Below are positions 34,183-41,432 of a DNA stretch of 54,282 bases, in pieces. Numbering within the stretch: the stretch's first letter is position 1; each line of letters begins with the position of its first letter. A program made the position numbers and the translations under genes. The stretch is from assembly GCA_934661375.1 (NCBI GenBank), contig CAKUJH010000024.1:1-54282 (forward strand), read 5' to 3'. This DNA comes from an uncultured Victivallales bacterium (GTDB taxonomy: Bacteria; Verrucomicrobiota; Lentisphaeria; Victivallales; UBA1829). A model generated the notes under the pieces. That model was not told the origin of the DNA. It did not search any database and saw nothing but the letters and a program-made list of their open reading frames with translations.

Positions 34183-34837
34183 AACCGACTCCGCGCACCG
34201 TATGGATCAGTTCCCGGTCAAACGGTTTGTCGATTTTTTCCCGGAGCTTGTACATCCGGGTTTCCACTATGTTGGTCTGCGGGTCAAAATTGTATTCCCA
34301 GACATGCTCCATGATCATGGTCTTGGTAACTACGCGGCCGGCATTGCGCATGAGGTATTCCAGCAGGTCATATTCCCGCGGAGGAAGGTCGATGCGCTGA
34401 CCGGCGCGCACCACTTTCCGGGTCAGCAGATCTATATTGAGATCCGCCACGGAAAGAGTGGTCGGTTCCGCACTCATGGAAAAACGCCGCAGCTGCGCCT
34501 GAATGTTGGCAAGCAGTTCGGTTACGGAAAACGGTTTGGGCAGATACAGGTCGCCGCCGGCATGAAGACCGCGCACCTTGTCATCCAGCGAAGTGCGCGC
34601 GCTCAGGATAATCAGCGGAACCGTGATTTTCGCCCGGCGGATTCCTTCAATCACGGAAAAGCCGTCGATCACCGGCAGCATGATGTCCACAATCCCCAAA
34701 TCGAAAGACTCGGTTTTTGCCATGGACAGCCCCGCCTGCCCGTCTTTTGCGTACAGCGTGGTATAGCCGGCTTCCTTCAATGCCTTCAGCAGAAAGTCCG
34801 CAGTCTTGCGGTCGTCTTCGATCACCAGTATTTTCAT
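34169..34837 (-). CDS. OmpR/PhoB-family response regulator
   Basis: A 222-residue regulator. The receiver domain (1-118) has the acidic pair Asp8-Asp9, phospho-acceptor Asp51 in VDIMLPVIDGF, and Lys101 in LYLPKPF. The winged helix (125-222) carries DLNIDLLTRKVVRAGQRIDLPPREYDLLEYL and ends IHTVRGVGYVLE. It is phosphorylated by the overlapping downstream kinase and binds DNA. Targets are unknown. The RR-then-HK order with overlap is typical of coupled pairs. No convincing promoter was found in the 69-bp gap upstream. Confidence 0.96.
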   Translation of the reverse strand: MKILVIEDDRKTADFLLKALKEAGYTTLYAKDGQAGLSMAKTESFDLGIVDIMLPVIDGFSVIEGIRRAKITVPLIILSARTSLDDKVRGLHAGGDLYLPKPFSVTELLANIQAQLRRFSMSAEPTTLSVADLNIDLLTRKVVRAGQRIDLPPREYDLLEYLMRNAGRVVTKTMIMEHVWEYNFDPQTNIVETRMYKLREKIDKPFDRELIHTVRGVGYVLE

Positions 34838-34906
34838 AAAAACCAGACCTTTCCATTCAATCTGTTCCGTATTTCCGATAGTGCTGAATACGATGCGCGG
34901 GAAAGA

Positions 34907-36139
34907 TTATTTTTTCTCCAGATTCAGCACTTTGCGCATGAACTGTTCCCCGTTCATGAATCCGAGCGAACCTTTGGGAGCCTGTGCTTCGGAATAGGAC
35001 ATGACCGAATCCGGCGTGATATGTTCGCCGCAGATGGCAACCGGAACCGGAGTTCTGGTATGTTTGCGCAGATGCAGGGGAACCGGGTGATCCGGCAGAA
35101 TGGCGAAGGTAACGCCTTTGCCTTCCAGAGCTTTCATCACGGGCGCGACAATCCGGTTCTCGAACTCAGTGATTGCCTGCATTTTGAGCTTGAGGTCGCC
35201 CAGATGCGAGCATTCGTCGATGGCTTCCAGATGAACATAGACCATGTCATGATTCTTCAGAGCGTCCAGCGCAGCCTGTGCTTTGCCTTCGTAGTTGGTG
35301 TCAATGAATCCGGTTGCTCCGGGCACATGCACCACGTCCATGCCGGCACAGCGGGCAATTCCGAAAATCACATCCACGGCGCTGATCACCGCACCGGTTT
35401 TCCCTTCATACTTTTCGGAGAAAGACATGAAATGCGGCTGTTTGCCCGGACTCCACGGCCAGATCATGTTGGCGGGAACTTCACGGTCTTTATTCAGCGG
35501 ATGCGCCGAAAGGAAGGCATAGCTTTCTTCCATGAGACGGGTCAGAAATTCCACCGTATGCGCGGCTTCCGGAGAATTGTCCTTCGCTTTCAGACGCAGA
35601 TCCGCAACCGCTTCATCCTGCGAGGAATCCGGCTTGAAGTAATCAATGTTCGCACTGAACTCTTTGCCGTGAAGGACCAGCAGATTGCGGTAGCTCACGC
35701 CCGGATGAAACGTAACTTTTTCACTGCCGAAGCGTTCCTGCAATGCCTTCATCAGCGGCACGGAAACATCGTTGGAAATGTGTCCGGAAGAATAATCTTT
35801 GAGAATGCCGTCCTTCACATTGACCAGATTGCAGCGCCAGGCAATATCGTCCGGACCAAGCTTAATACCCTGTGCGACCGCCTCGATCGGTCCGCGTCCG
35901 GGGTAGTACTGCGCCAGAGAATAGCCCATTACCGACATGTTGGCGGCGTCGGAGGAAGTGGGGAAACCATCCGGCAGAGTCAGAAACGTTCCGGATGCGC
36001 CGCGCGCCGCTATCTTATCCATCCACGGGGTTTCCGCGGCTTCCAGCGGGGTTTTTCCTCCCAGCTCGGCAACCGGTTCATCCGCCATGCCATCCGCAAG
36101 AAATACAACCGCTTTGCCGCGGTACTGTTCGTCATTCAT
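34907..36139 (-). CDS. cofactor-independent phosphoglycerate mutase, ApgM type
   Basis: A 410-residue protein. The start is the ATG at 36139 (MNDEQYRGKAVVFLADGMAD), six bases after GGAGAG. Signatures of the archaeal-type 2,3-BPG-independent mutase are clear: LADGMADEP (metal-ligand Asp near residue 16), GFPTSSDAANMSVMGY with the phospho-Ser region near 62-63, YPGRGPIEA, RCNLVNV, and VHLEAIDECSHLGD. It interconverts 3- and 2-phosphoglycerate in glycolysis. Bacterial members of this group are sometimes annotated as homoserine kinase-like; glycolysis is the more likely role here. It has its own promoter. Confidence 0.9.
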   Translation of the reverse strand: MNDEQYRGKAVVFLADGMADEPVAELGGKTPLEAAETPWMDKIAARGASGTFLTLPDGFPTSSDAANMSVMGYSLAQYYPGRGPIEAVAQGIKLGPDDIAWRCNLVNVKDGILKDYSSGHISNDVSVPLMKALQERFGSEKVTFHPGVSYRNLLVLHGKEFSANIDYFKPDSSQDEAVADLRLKAKDNSPEAAHTVEFLTRLMEESYAFLSAHPLNKDREVPANMIWPWSPGKQPHFMSFSEKYEGKTGAVISAVDVIFGIARCAGMDVVHVPGATGFIDTNYEGKAQAALDALKNHDMVYVHLEAIDECSHLGDLKLKMQAITEFENRIVAPVMKALEGKGVTFAILPDHPVPLHLRKHTRTPVPVAICGEHITPDSVMSYSEAQAPKGSLGFMNGEQFMRKVLNLEKK

Positions 36140-36178
36140 TTTCAACTCTCCATTGTTCTGTTGTTTTTATTCTGGCAT

Positions 36179-36206
36179 AATATAGCATAAGGACAGGCAT
36201 TGTCAA
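36179..36206 (-). promoter_or_regulatory. promoter of the phosphoglycerate mutase gene
   Basis: Minus strand: TTGACA (36206-36201), 16-bp spacer, TATATT (36184-36179). The -35 box overlaps the stop codon of the GntR gene. Confidence 0.75.
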
Positions 36207-37285
36207 CAGGGACAAGCCGGATTTTGATATGCAGCTGCGGCTGTTTCTGCGGCGGAACCTGCCCCGAAGACCAGCTCCGCGGGAATTGCGGAACGGAAAG
36301 GCTCGCCGCGGGAGGCATACCCTTCCCTCAGCCAGCGCTGGGCTTCCAGATACAGTTTGCCGTACTGCTGACGCAGCATCCCGATTCCATTGTATTTGAC
36401 CAGCGCCGGCTGATAATCAAACGTCAGCAGAAAATAATCCCTGCCAGGCGTCATTCCATACATGTGCCCGACAGTTACCAGCGGAACGGTCAGGCGGGCA
36501 TCCAGCACGACTATGCCGCGGGGCGGTTTGCCGGAAGCAAACAGACTCCGTCCCGTTTCCGAAACCTGGGCAGGCAAGTCGCGAACCGGAAACACATGCA
36601 GACGGTCCGGGCTCAGCGGAATGGACAATGCGGCGGCAGATTCATAAAAAGCAATCAGCCGGTCCGCCAGATACGGCATGGAAAGATCCGCACAGCCGGA
36701 AACCATCGCGCAATCCGTTCCCGCAATCTCCCGAAGCCAGCCCATGCCTTCCCGGATGCTCGCCGCCGTATCCGTGGCGGCAAAATTGCAGTTCGGATAA
36801 TTCCGGTTGATCAGCAGCTGCGGCACTCCGGAATATTCCAGATGCCGCATTGCCCACAGTGAAGCGATTTCCGGCATGACCCAGATCACCGCCGCTCCCG
36901 GATGCGCCACGATGTCAATATAACGCAGCAGGTCGCTTTCCCGGATCACCCGGACATCAATACGGGATTCCAGGTCCGGAAAAAACAATTCCCGGATCGA
37001 ACGGTCGGAATACTCATGTGCCATTCCTCCGGACACCACAAACAGCTTCGGCGGCACGCCCGGCACCGGGTCATCCGGCTGAACCGCAACCCGCGTGGCT
37101 CCGCCCTGGTTGGAAACCAGACAGCCCTTCTGTTTCAAGGCGGTTATCGCGCGTTCCACCGTGTTGCGCGAACAGTGGTATTTCCGGCAGAGCTGATTGC
37201 GCGAAGGAATCGGTTCCCCCGGTTTGTACCGTCCCGCCCTGACTTCATTCAGTATCATATCCTGAAGCATCTGCGATTTGTTCAT
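36203..37285 (-). CDS. GntR-type regulator with periplasmic-binding-like effector domain
   Basis: A 360-residue protein. The start is the ATG at 37285 (MNKSQMLQDMIL), nine bases after AAGGAG. Residues 1-70 are a GntR winged helix (GRYKPGEPIPSRNQLCRKYHCSRNTVERAITALKQKGCL). The rest is a LacI/XylR-like sugar-sensing domain (AAVIWVMPEIASLW, GVPQLLINRNYP, RGIVVLDARLTVPLV, YFLLTFDYQPALV). The architecture matches AraR-like regulators that respond to sugars. It diverges from the oxidoreductase/isomerase pair at 37481, its likely target. Confidence 0.9.
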   Translation of the reverse strand: MNKSQMLQDMILNEVRAGRYKPGEPIPSRNQLCRKYHCSRNTVERAITALKQKGCLVSNQGGATRVAVQPDDPVPGVPPKLFVVSGGMAHEYSDRSIRELFFPDLESRIDVRVIRESDLLRYIDIVAHPGAAVIWVMPEIASLWAMRHLEYSGVPQLLINRNYPNCNFAATDTAASIREGMGWLREIAGTDCAMVSGCADLSMPYLADRLIAFYESAAALSIPLSPDRLHVFPVRDLPAQVSETGRSLFASGKPPRGIVVLDARLTVPLVTVGHMYGMTPGRDYFLLTFDYQPALVKYNGIGMLRQQYGKLYLEAQRWLREGYASRGEPFRSAIPAELVFGAGSAAETAAAAYQNPACPC

Positions 37286-37309
37286 GTCTCTGTTCTCCTT
37301 GCAGACCAT

Positions 37310-37338
37310 AGTTTACCGTTCTTTCGGCAGAATATCAA
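37310..37338 (-). promoter_or_regulatory. promoter of the GntR regulator gene
   Basis: Minus strand: TTGATA (37338-37333), 17-bp spacer, TAAACT (37315-37310). The inverted repeat at 37322-37345 overlaps it. Confidence 0.5.
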
Positions 37339-37345
37339 GCCGAAA
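37322..37345. promoter_or_regulatory. operator-like inverted repeat over the GntR promoter
   Basis: TTTCGGC (37322-37328) and GCCGAAA (37339-37345) are perfect inverted arms with a 10-bp centre. They cover the -35 region, consistent with autorepression. Confidence 0.4.
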
Positions 37346-37372
37346 AAACAAAAAACAGGAAAAGAAGACAAG

Positions 37373-37387
37373 TTTTCCCATGGAAAA
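37373..37387. promoter_or_regulatory. second inverted repeat in the divergent GntR/oxidoreductase control region
   Basis: TTTTCC-CAT-GGAAAA is a perfect 6-bp inverted repeat. It lies between the two divergent genes and could be a regulator site for the plus-strand pair. Evidence is symmetry only. Confidence 0.35.
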
Positions 37388-37480
37388 ACGGATAAAAAGT
37401 ATTGCAGAACTCCGGAACATGAGATAAGTTACTGAAAGAACAGCTATCAGAACTTTTTACTTTTTCGGAAAGGAACAGTC

Positions 37481-38530
37481 ATGAAAGAAATAAAATGCGG
37501 AATCATCGGCAACGGGGTAATCGCTCCGGTTCACCTGGAAAGTTATCGCAAAATCCCCGGTGTAACCGTCAAAACCCTCTGCGACATCATCCCCGGCAAA
37601 GCGGATGCCATGGCGAAAAAGTATGATGTCCCCTGCACCTGCACCGACTATCTCGAACTGCTCCGCGACCCCGAAATCGACTGTGTCAGTGTCTGCACCG
37701 ACCATGCCAGCCATGCGCAGATCGTCGCCGATGCCCTCGATCACGGCAAACACGTCATCTGCGAAAAATGTCTGACCGCCACCGATGCCCAGCTGGAAAT
37801 CGCGCTCGCCGCCCACAGACGGCATCCGGAACTGGTCTTCGCCGGAGTGTTCCAGCACCGCTTCGAACCGTCCAACCGTCTGCTCCGCAGCATGATTCAG
37901 GACGGCAAATTCGGAACCATGCTGACCGCTTCTCTCCATGTGGCGTGTCTGCGGACCGATGAATACTACAACAGCGATCCGTGGCGCGGAACCTGGGCGC
38001 AGGAAGGCGGCAGTGTTCTGATCAACCAGACCATCCACCATTTCGATCTGCTCCGGTTCTTCCTCGGCGAAATTGATTCTCTCTGCGCTTCCTGGTCGAA
38101 TATGGTCCACCGGGAAACCATCGAAACCGAAGACACCGTCAATGTCATTCTCAATTTCAGGAGCGGCGCCCATGTAACTTTCTGCGCCACATCCGGCTGC
38201 AAACCCGCCCCCTGGCGCAGCGGCTACACTTTCGCGGGAACCGACGGCTATCTGGAATACACCGAATTTCAGCCGGTATTCGGCAAATTCACCGATCCCG
38301 ACACCGACAAATCCTTCATGCAGGCATTCAAGGACAGTGCGGAAGCCTATAAACTTCAAGCAGGCAAAAACTATTACGGCTCCGGACATCCCGCCCAGCT
38401 GGCGGATTTCATTGATGCCGTCCGCAATGGCCGCGCTCCTTATGTAACTGGAGAAGAAGCCGCCGGAACTGCCCGCGCGGTTCATGCCTGTTATGAATCC
38501 GAACGCACCGGGAAATGGATTAAACTGTAA
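37481..38530 (+). CDS. Gfo/Idh/MocA-family oxidoreductase
   Basis: A 349-residue NAD(P)-dependent dehydrogenase. AAAGGA lies six bases before the ATG. The Rossmann start is CGIIGNGVIAPVHLESY. The catalytic-lysine motif reads VICEKCLTATDAQ, where most members have EKP. WAQEGGSVLINQTIHHFDLLRFFLG is the C-terminal domain signature with its catalytic HxxD-type residues. Members oxidise or reduce sugars or inositols; the substrate here is unknown. It is followed after 32 bp by a sugar isomerase/epimerase, a common catabolic pairing, and is opposite a GntR sugar regulator. Confidence 0.9.
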   Translation: MKEIKCGIIGNGVIAPVHLESYRKIPGVTVKTLCDIIPGKADAMAKKYDVPCTCTDYLELLRDPEIDCVSVCTDHASHAQIVADALDHGKHVICEKCLTATDAQLEIALAAHRRHPELVFAGVFQHRFEPSNRLLRSMIQDGKFGTMLTASLHVACLRTDEYYNSDPWRGTWAQEGGSVLINQTIHHFDLLRFFLGEIDSLCASWSNMVHRETIETEDTVNVILNFRSGAHVTFCATSGCKPAPWRSGYTFAGTDGYLEYTEFQPVFGKFTDPDTDKSFMQAFKDSAEAYKLQAGKNYYGSGHPAQLADFIDAVRNGRAPYVTGEEAAGTARAVHACYESERTGKWIKL

Positions 38531-38562
38531 TTATTCTCAACAGAAAATAAAGGAGTTCACCT

Positions 38563-39489
38563 ATGTTTCTTACCGGTTTTGCAGATGAAGCCTCCCACGA
38601 TTTCGCTTTGCAGATCAAAGCAACCAAGGAACTGGGCTGGAAATTCATCGAAGCACGTCTGATCGGAGACGAATTCATGGCAAATATTTCCGACGAACAG
38701 TTTGAACAGGTCTGTTCGCTGCTTCAGGACAGCGGCGTCCGGATCAACTGTTACGGCAGCGGCGTCGCCAACTGGAGCAAACAAGCCCGCTCGGATGAAG
38801 ATTTCGAAGCCACAAAACAGGAACTGCTCCGCGCCATCCCGCGGATGCAGCGGCTCGGCATCAGAATGCTCCGCGGCATGAGCTTCAAAAATGCCGAAGA
38901 TGAACAGTTCGACAGCCCGGAACTCGAAGCTATCATCTTCCGGAAAGTCGGCGAACTGGTCAAAATCTGTGAAGACAACGGCATCATCTACGGTCATGAA
39001 AACTGCATGAACTACGGCGGACAGTCTTACGTCCACACGCTGCGTCTGCTCGACCATGTCAAAAGTCCGAACTTCAAACTGATTTTCGACACCGGCAATC
39101 CGACTTTCACCTTCCGGCGCATCGGCAATCCGCCGTACCCGCTCCAGAGTTCCAGAGAGTTTTACGAAAATGTCCGCGAATTCATCTGCTACGTCCACAT
39201 CAAGGATTCCGTCTCGACCATCCAGCCGGACGGCAAAGTGAAAACGGTGTTCACGTATGCCGGCGAAGGCAGTGGCGACATCCCCTGGATTGTAACCGAT
39301 CTGCTCAAACGCGGTTACGACGGCGGTTTCTCCATGGAACCGCATGTGGCGGTGGTTTTCCACGACAACGAAGATTCCGGCGACAAGGAACTTCTGGCGC
39401 AGAAAAAATATCAGACCTATATTGACTACGGCCGCCGTTTTGAAAAACTGCTGGCGGAATGCCGCAGAAATGCAGGCGTGAACGCCTGA
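38563..39489 (+). CDS. xylose isomerase-like TIM-barrel sugar isomerase/epimerase
   Basis: A 308-residue protein; AAGGAG lies seven bases before the ATG. It is an AP-endonuclease-2/xylose-isomerase-like barrel: GFADEASHDFALQIKATKELGWKFIEAR at the start, then the metal-ligand candidates in YGHENCMN (His/Glu), LIFDTGNP (Asp), CYVHIKDS (His) and GFSMEPH (Glu). These occur as sugar-phosphate or keto-sugar isomerases/epimerases. It probably works with the upstream oxidoreductase on one sugar or inositol. A strong terminator follows. Confidence 0.88.
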   Translation: MFLTGFADEASHDFALQIKATKELGWKFIEARLIGDEFMANISDEQFEQVCSLLQDSGVRINCYGSGVANWSKQARSDEDFEATKQELLRAIPRMQRLGIRMLRGMSFKNAEDEQFDSPELEAIIFRKVGELVKICEDNGIIYGHENCMNYGGQSYVHTLRLLDHVKSPNFKLIFDTGNPTFTFRRIGNPPYPLQSSREFYENVREFICYVHIKDSVSTIQPDGKVKTVFTYAGEGSGDIPWIVTDLLKRGYDGGFSMEPHVAVVFHDNEDSGDKELLAQKKYQTYIDYGRRFEKLLAECRRNAGVNA

Positions 39490-39500
39490 TTCAAGACCGG

Positions 39501-39540
39501 AAAAAACGGCACTGTTCAAAGCGGACAGCGCCGTTTTTTC
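39501..39540 (+). terminator. terminator after the isomerase gene
   Basis: AAAAAACGGC-A-CTGT pairs with ACAG-C-GCCGTTTTTT with one internal mismatch; the T-run is part of the 3' arm. The A-run on the other side means it could also stop minus-strand transcripts of the activase gene. Confidence 0.88.
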
Positions 39541-39606
39541 ATTTTAAAATTTCAGTCCGTGCCGCTGCTCTGTATCATGCCCCAATCGTAATTATTATTC
39601 CCGGTT

Positions 39607-40512
39607 TCACGGATGATGAATTTTTACGGACGTGTGCGTCCCGATAATCCGGGCATATTCCTTTATTTTTTCCGCAGGGACAAAGTCTGCGTGAAAAACT
39701 TCGGAACGCCCCAGATGTCTGCTCTTGCTTTCCCCCAGCGGATGATACGGCTCCAAATCGATCCGCCGGACATGATGAAGCGATTCCGCCAATTCCGCAA
39801 TATGGAGCAGATCCTCATCCCGGTCATTGATTCCGGGAACAAGCGGACAGCGAAGAACAATTGCGGCGCCCGCGGCATCAATGCAATACAGGTTTTCCAG
39901 AACGGGTCCGGCAGAAACTCCGGTCAGACGCAGATGGGAATCCGGAGCTGCTTTCACATCCCACAGCCAGAGATCAACATACGGCAGCAGAGCGGAAACT
40001 TTTTCCTTTGAAGCATAGCCGCATGTTTCCACTGCCGTATGAATCCCTTCCGATTTGGCTCTCTTGAGAAGAGCCAGGGAAAACGCAAAATGAGCCAGCG
40101 GCTCTCCGCCGGAAAGGGTAACTCCGCCGCCGGAATTTTCATAAAAAAGACGATCCGCGAGAACCTGCCGCATCACTTCGGAAACACTCATGAGCCTTCC
40201 CGTGTTTTCCAGCGCGCCCGTCAGACATGCCTCCGCGCATTTTCCGCATTTGATGCAATGCGTCCGTTCAAAAGAATGGACCCCATCCCGGAACACATGA
40301 CAATGCCGCGGACACGGGACAGCGCATCTGCCGCAGGCGGTGCATTTTTCCGGCATGAAGAAAATTTCCGGCTGAAATGACTGTGATTCCGGGTTATGGC
40401 ACCACAGGCAATGAAGCGGACAGCCCTTCATGAAAACGACGGTCCGGATGCCCGGTCCGTCATGAACGGCAAATTTTTCGATGTCAAAAACAACTGTGTT
40501 TTCTTCCTGCAT
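39607..40512 (-). CDS. glycyl radical enzyme activase (radical SAM)
   Basis: A 301-residue activating enzyme. The radical SAM cluster motif is C31-x3-C35-x2-C38 in MKGCPLHCLWCHNPES. An inserted ferredoxin-like domain has two 4Fe-4S sets: C57/C60/C63/C67 and C86/C89/C92/C96. The SAM-binding TLSGGEPL is at about 132-139. Such enzymes abstract hydrogen from a glycine in a partner enzyme. The partner is very probably the protein at 41433-43685. The extra clusters are typical of activases for non-PFL enzymes. It follows the AraC gene by 18 bp. Confidence 0.95.
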   Translation of the reverse strand: MQEENTVVFDIEKFAVHDGPGIRTVVFMKGCPLHCLWCHNPESQSFQPEIFFMPEKCTACGRCAVPCPRHCHVFRDGVHSFERTHCIKCGKCAEACLTGALENTGRLMSVSEVMRQVLADRLFYENSGGGVTLSGGEPLAHFAFSLALLKRAKSEGIHTAVETCGYASKEKVSALLPYVDLWLWDVKAAPDSHLRLTGVSAGPVLENLYCIDAAGAAIVLRCPLVPGINDRDEDLLHIAELAESLHHVRRIDLEPYHPLGESKSRHLGRSEVFHADFVPAEKIKEYARIIGTHTSVKIHHP

Positions 40513-40530
40513 TGTACAAAAACCCCCTTT

Positions 40531-41331
40531 TCAACGGATCAGATTCTCCCGCCATACCGACGGAGGAATGCCATACTGTTTCCGGAAAAAACGCGACAGA
40601 TAAAACTCAGAACTGAAATGAAGGGCATCCGCAATTTCCTTCAAGGAAAAATCCAGCGACAGGTATTCCACGACCCGGCGTCCCAGTTCCTGACAGATCA
40701 CCTGGTGCGGCGGCACACCGAAGTTCTTCTTGAAACTGCGCGAAAAAACATCCTGGCGCATATTGCAGAATTCGGCAAGCTCCGCAACCCCGATCCCGGC
40801 AGATACATTTTTCCGCAGATATTCCAGAACGCCCGTGAATTTTTCCTGTCCGCACATCTGTTCCGCGCTCAAATCCGGCAGGAACTCCGAACAGATCTGC
40901 ATGATTTCCGTTTTCAGGCAGAAAGCCGCCGCCGCGGAATCCTTGTCCGCAAACAACCGGCGGATCCGGCGGATTCCGGCTGGATCATATTTCATCATGC
41001 AGGGAATTTCCTTCGTGAACACATCGCATCCGGGACGGTACGTCAACTCGAAATGACAAGTCAGCGTCCGGGTTTTCATGCTCCGCTCGAACCGGATCAG
41101 GTTCCCCTTCGGCAGAAAATAAAAAAAACCGGGCTGAAACGGCAGAGTCAGTCCGCGTTCCGCATCCCCATAGGAATCACCTTCCCCGCACTCCAGGGAA
41201 AAAGATAGAATATTCCGGGGATAGCGCAAGGTCTGATGAATTTCGTGCGCCAGACAATCGACATAGTCCACGTCCAGGGCAAACAGTCCGATACGCTGCT
41301 CTATGTCTGTACGTCTTCTGGAATCTATCAT
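40531..41331 (-). CDS. AraC-family regulator of the glycyl radical enzyme locus
   Basis: A 266-residue regulator. Residues 1-160 resemble a cupin-type sensing domain without strong motifs (LTLPFQPGFFYFLPKGNLIRFER). Residues 165-266 are the double helix-turn-helix (GIGVAELAEFCNMRQDVFSRSFKKNFGVPPHQV, FSLKEIADALHFSSEFYLSRFFRKQYGIPPSVWR). AAGGA lies nine bases before the start. It is co-transcribed with the activase and faces the enzyme gene across 101 bp, so it probably activates both in response to the enzyme's substrate. Confidence 0.92.
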   Translation of the reverse strand: MIDSRRRTDIEQRIGLFALDVDYVDCLAHEIHQTLRYPRNILSFSLECGEGDSYGDAERGLTLPFQPGFFYFLPKGNLIRFERSMKTRTLTCHFELTYRPGCDVFTKEIPCMMKYDPAGIRRIRRLFADKDSAAAAFCLKTEIMQICSEFLPDLSAEQMCGQEKFTGVLEYLRKNVSAGIGVAELAEFCNMRQDVFSRSFKKNFGVPPHQVICQELGRRVVEYLSLDFSLKEIADALHFSSEFYLSRFFRKQYGIPPSVWRENLIR

Positions 41332-41390
41332 AAAAGTATATCCTTTTTTCAGTTTAATCCATGTAAAACCGGCATATCCTGCATTAAATT

Positions 41391-41418
41391 AATATATCAT
41401 GAAACACGGAAAAAGCAA
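41391..41418 (-). promoter_or_regulatory. promoter of the AraC-activase pair
   Basis: Minus strand: TTGCTT (41418-41413), 16-bp spacer, TATATT (41396-41391). No strong promoter is visible for the divergent enzyme gene, as expected if it needs AraC activation. Confidence 0.5.
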
Positions 41419-41432
41419 ATGGAGCAGCAGAA

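Noticed and set aside
33989..36190. 733-codon open frame antisense to the response regulator and phosphoglycerate mutase
   Set aside because: It crosses several real genes and an intergenic promoter, with a low-complexity basic composition.
41332..41432. Sigma-54-like GGCAT...TGC in the AraC/glycyl radical enzyme gap
   Set aside because: The doublets are two bases too close for a -24/-12 promoter.
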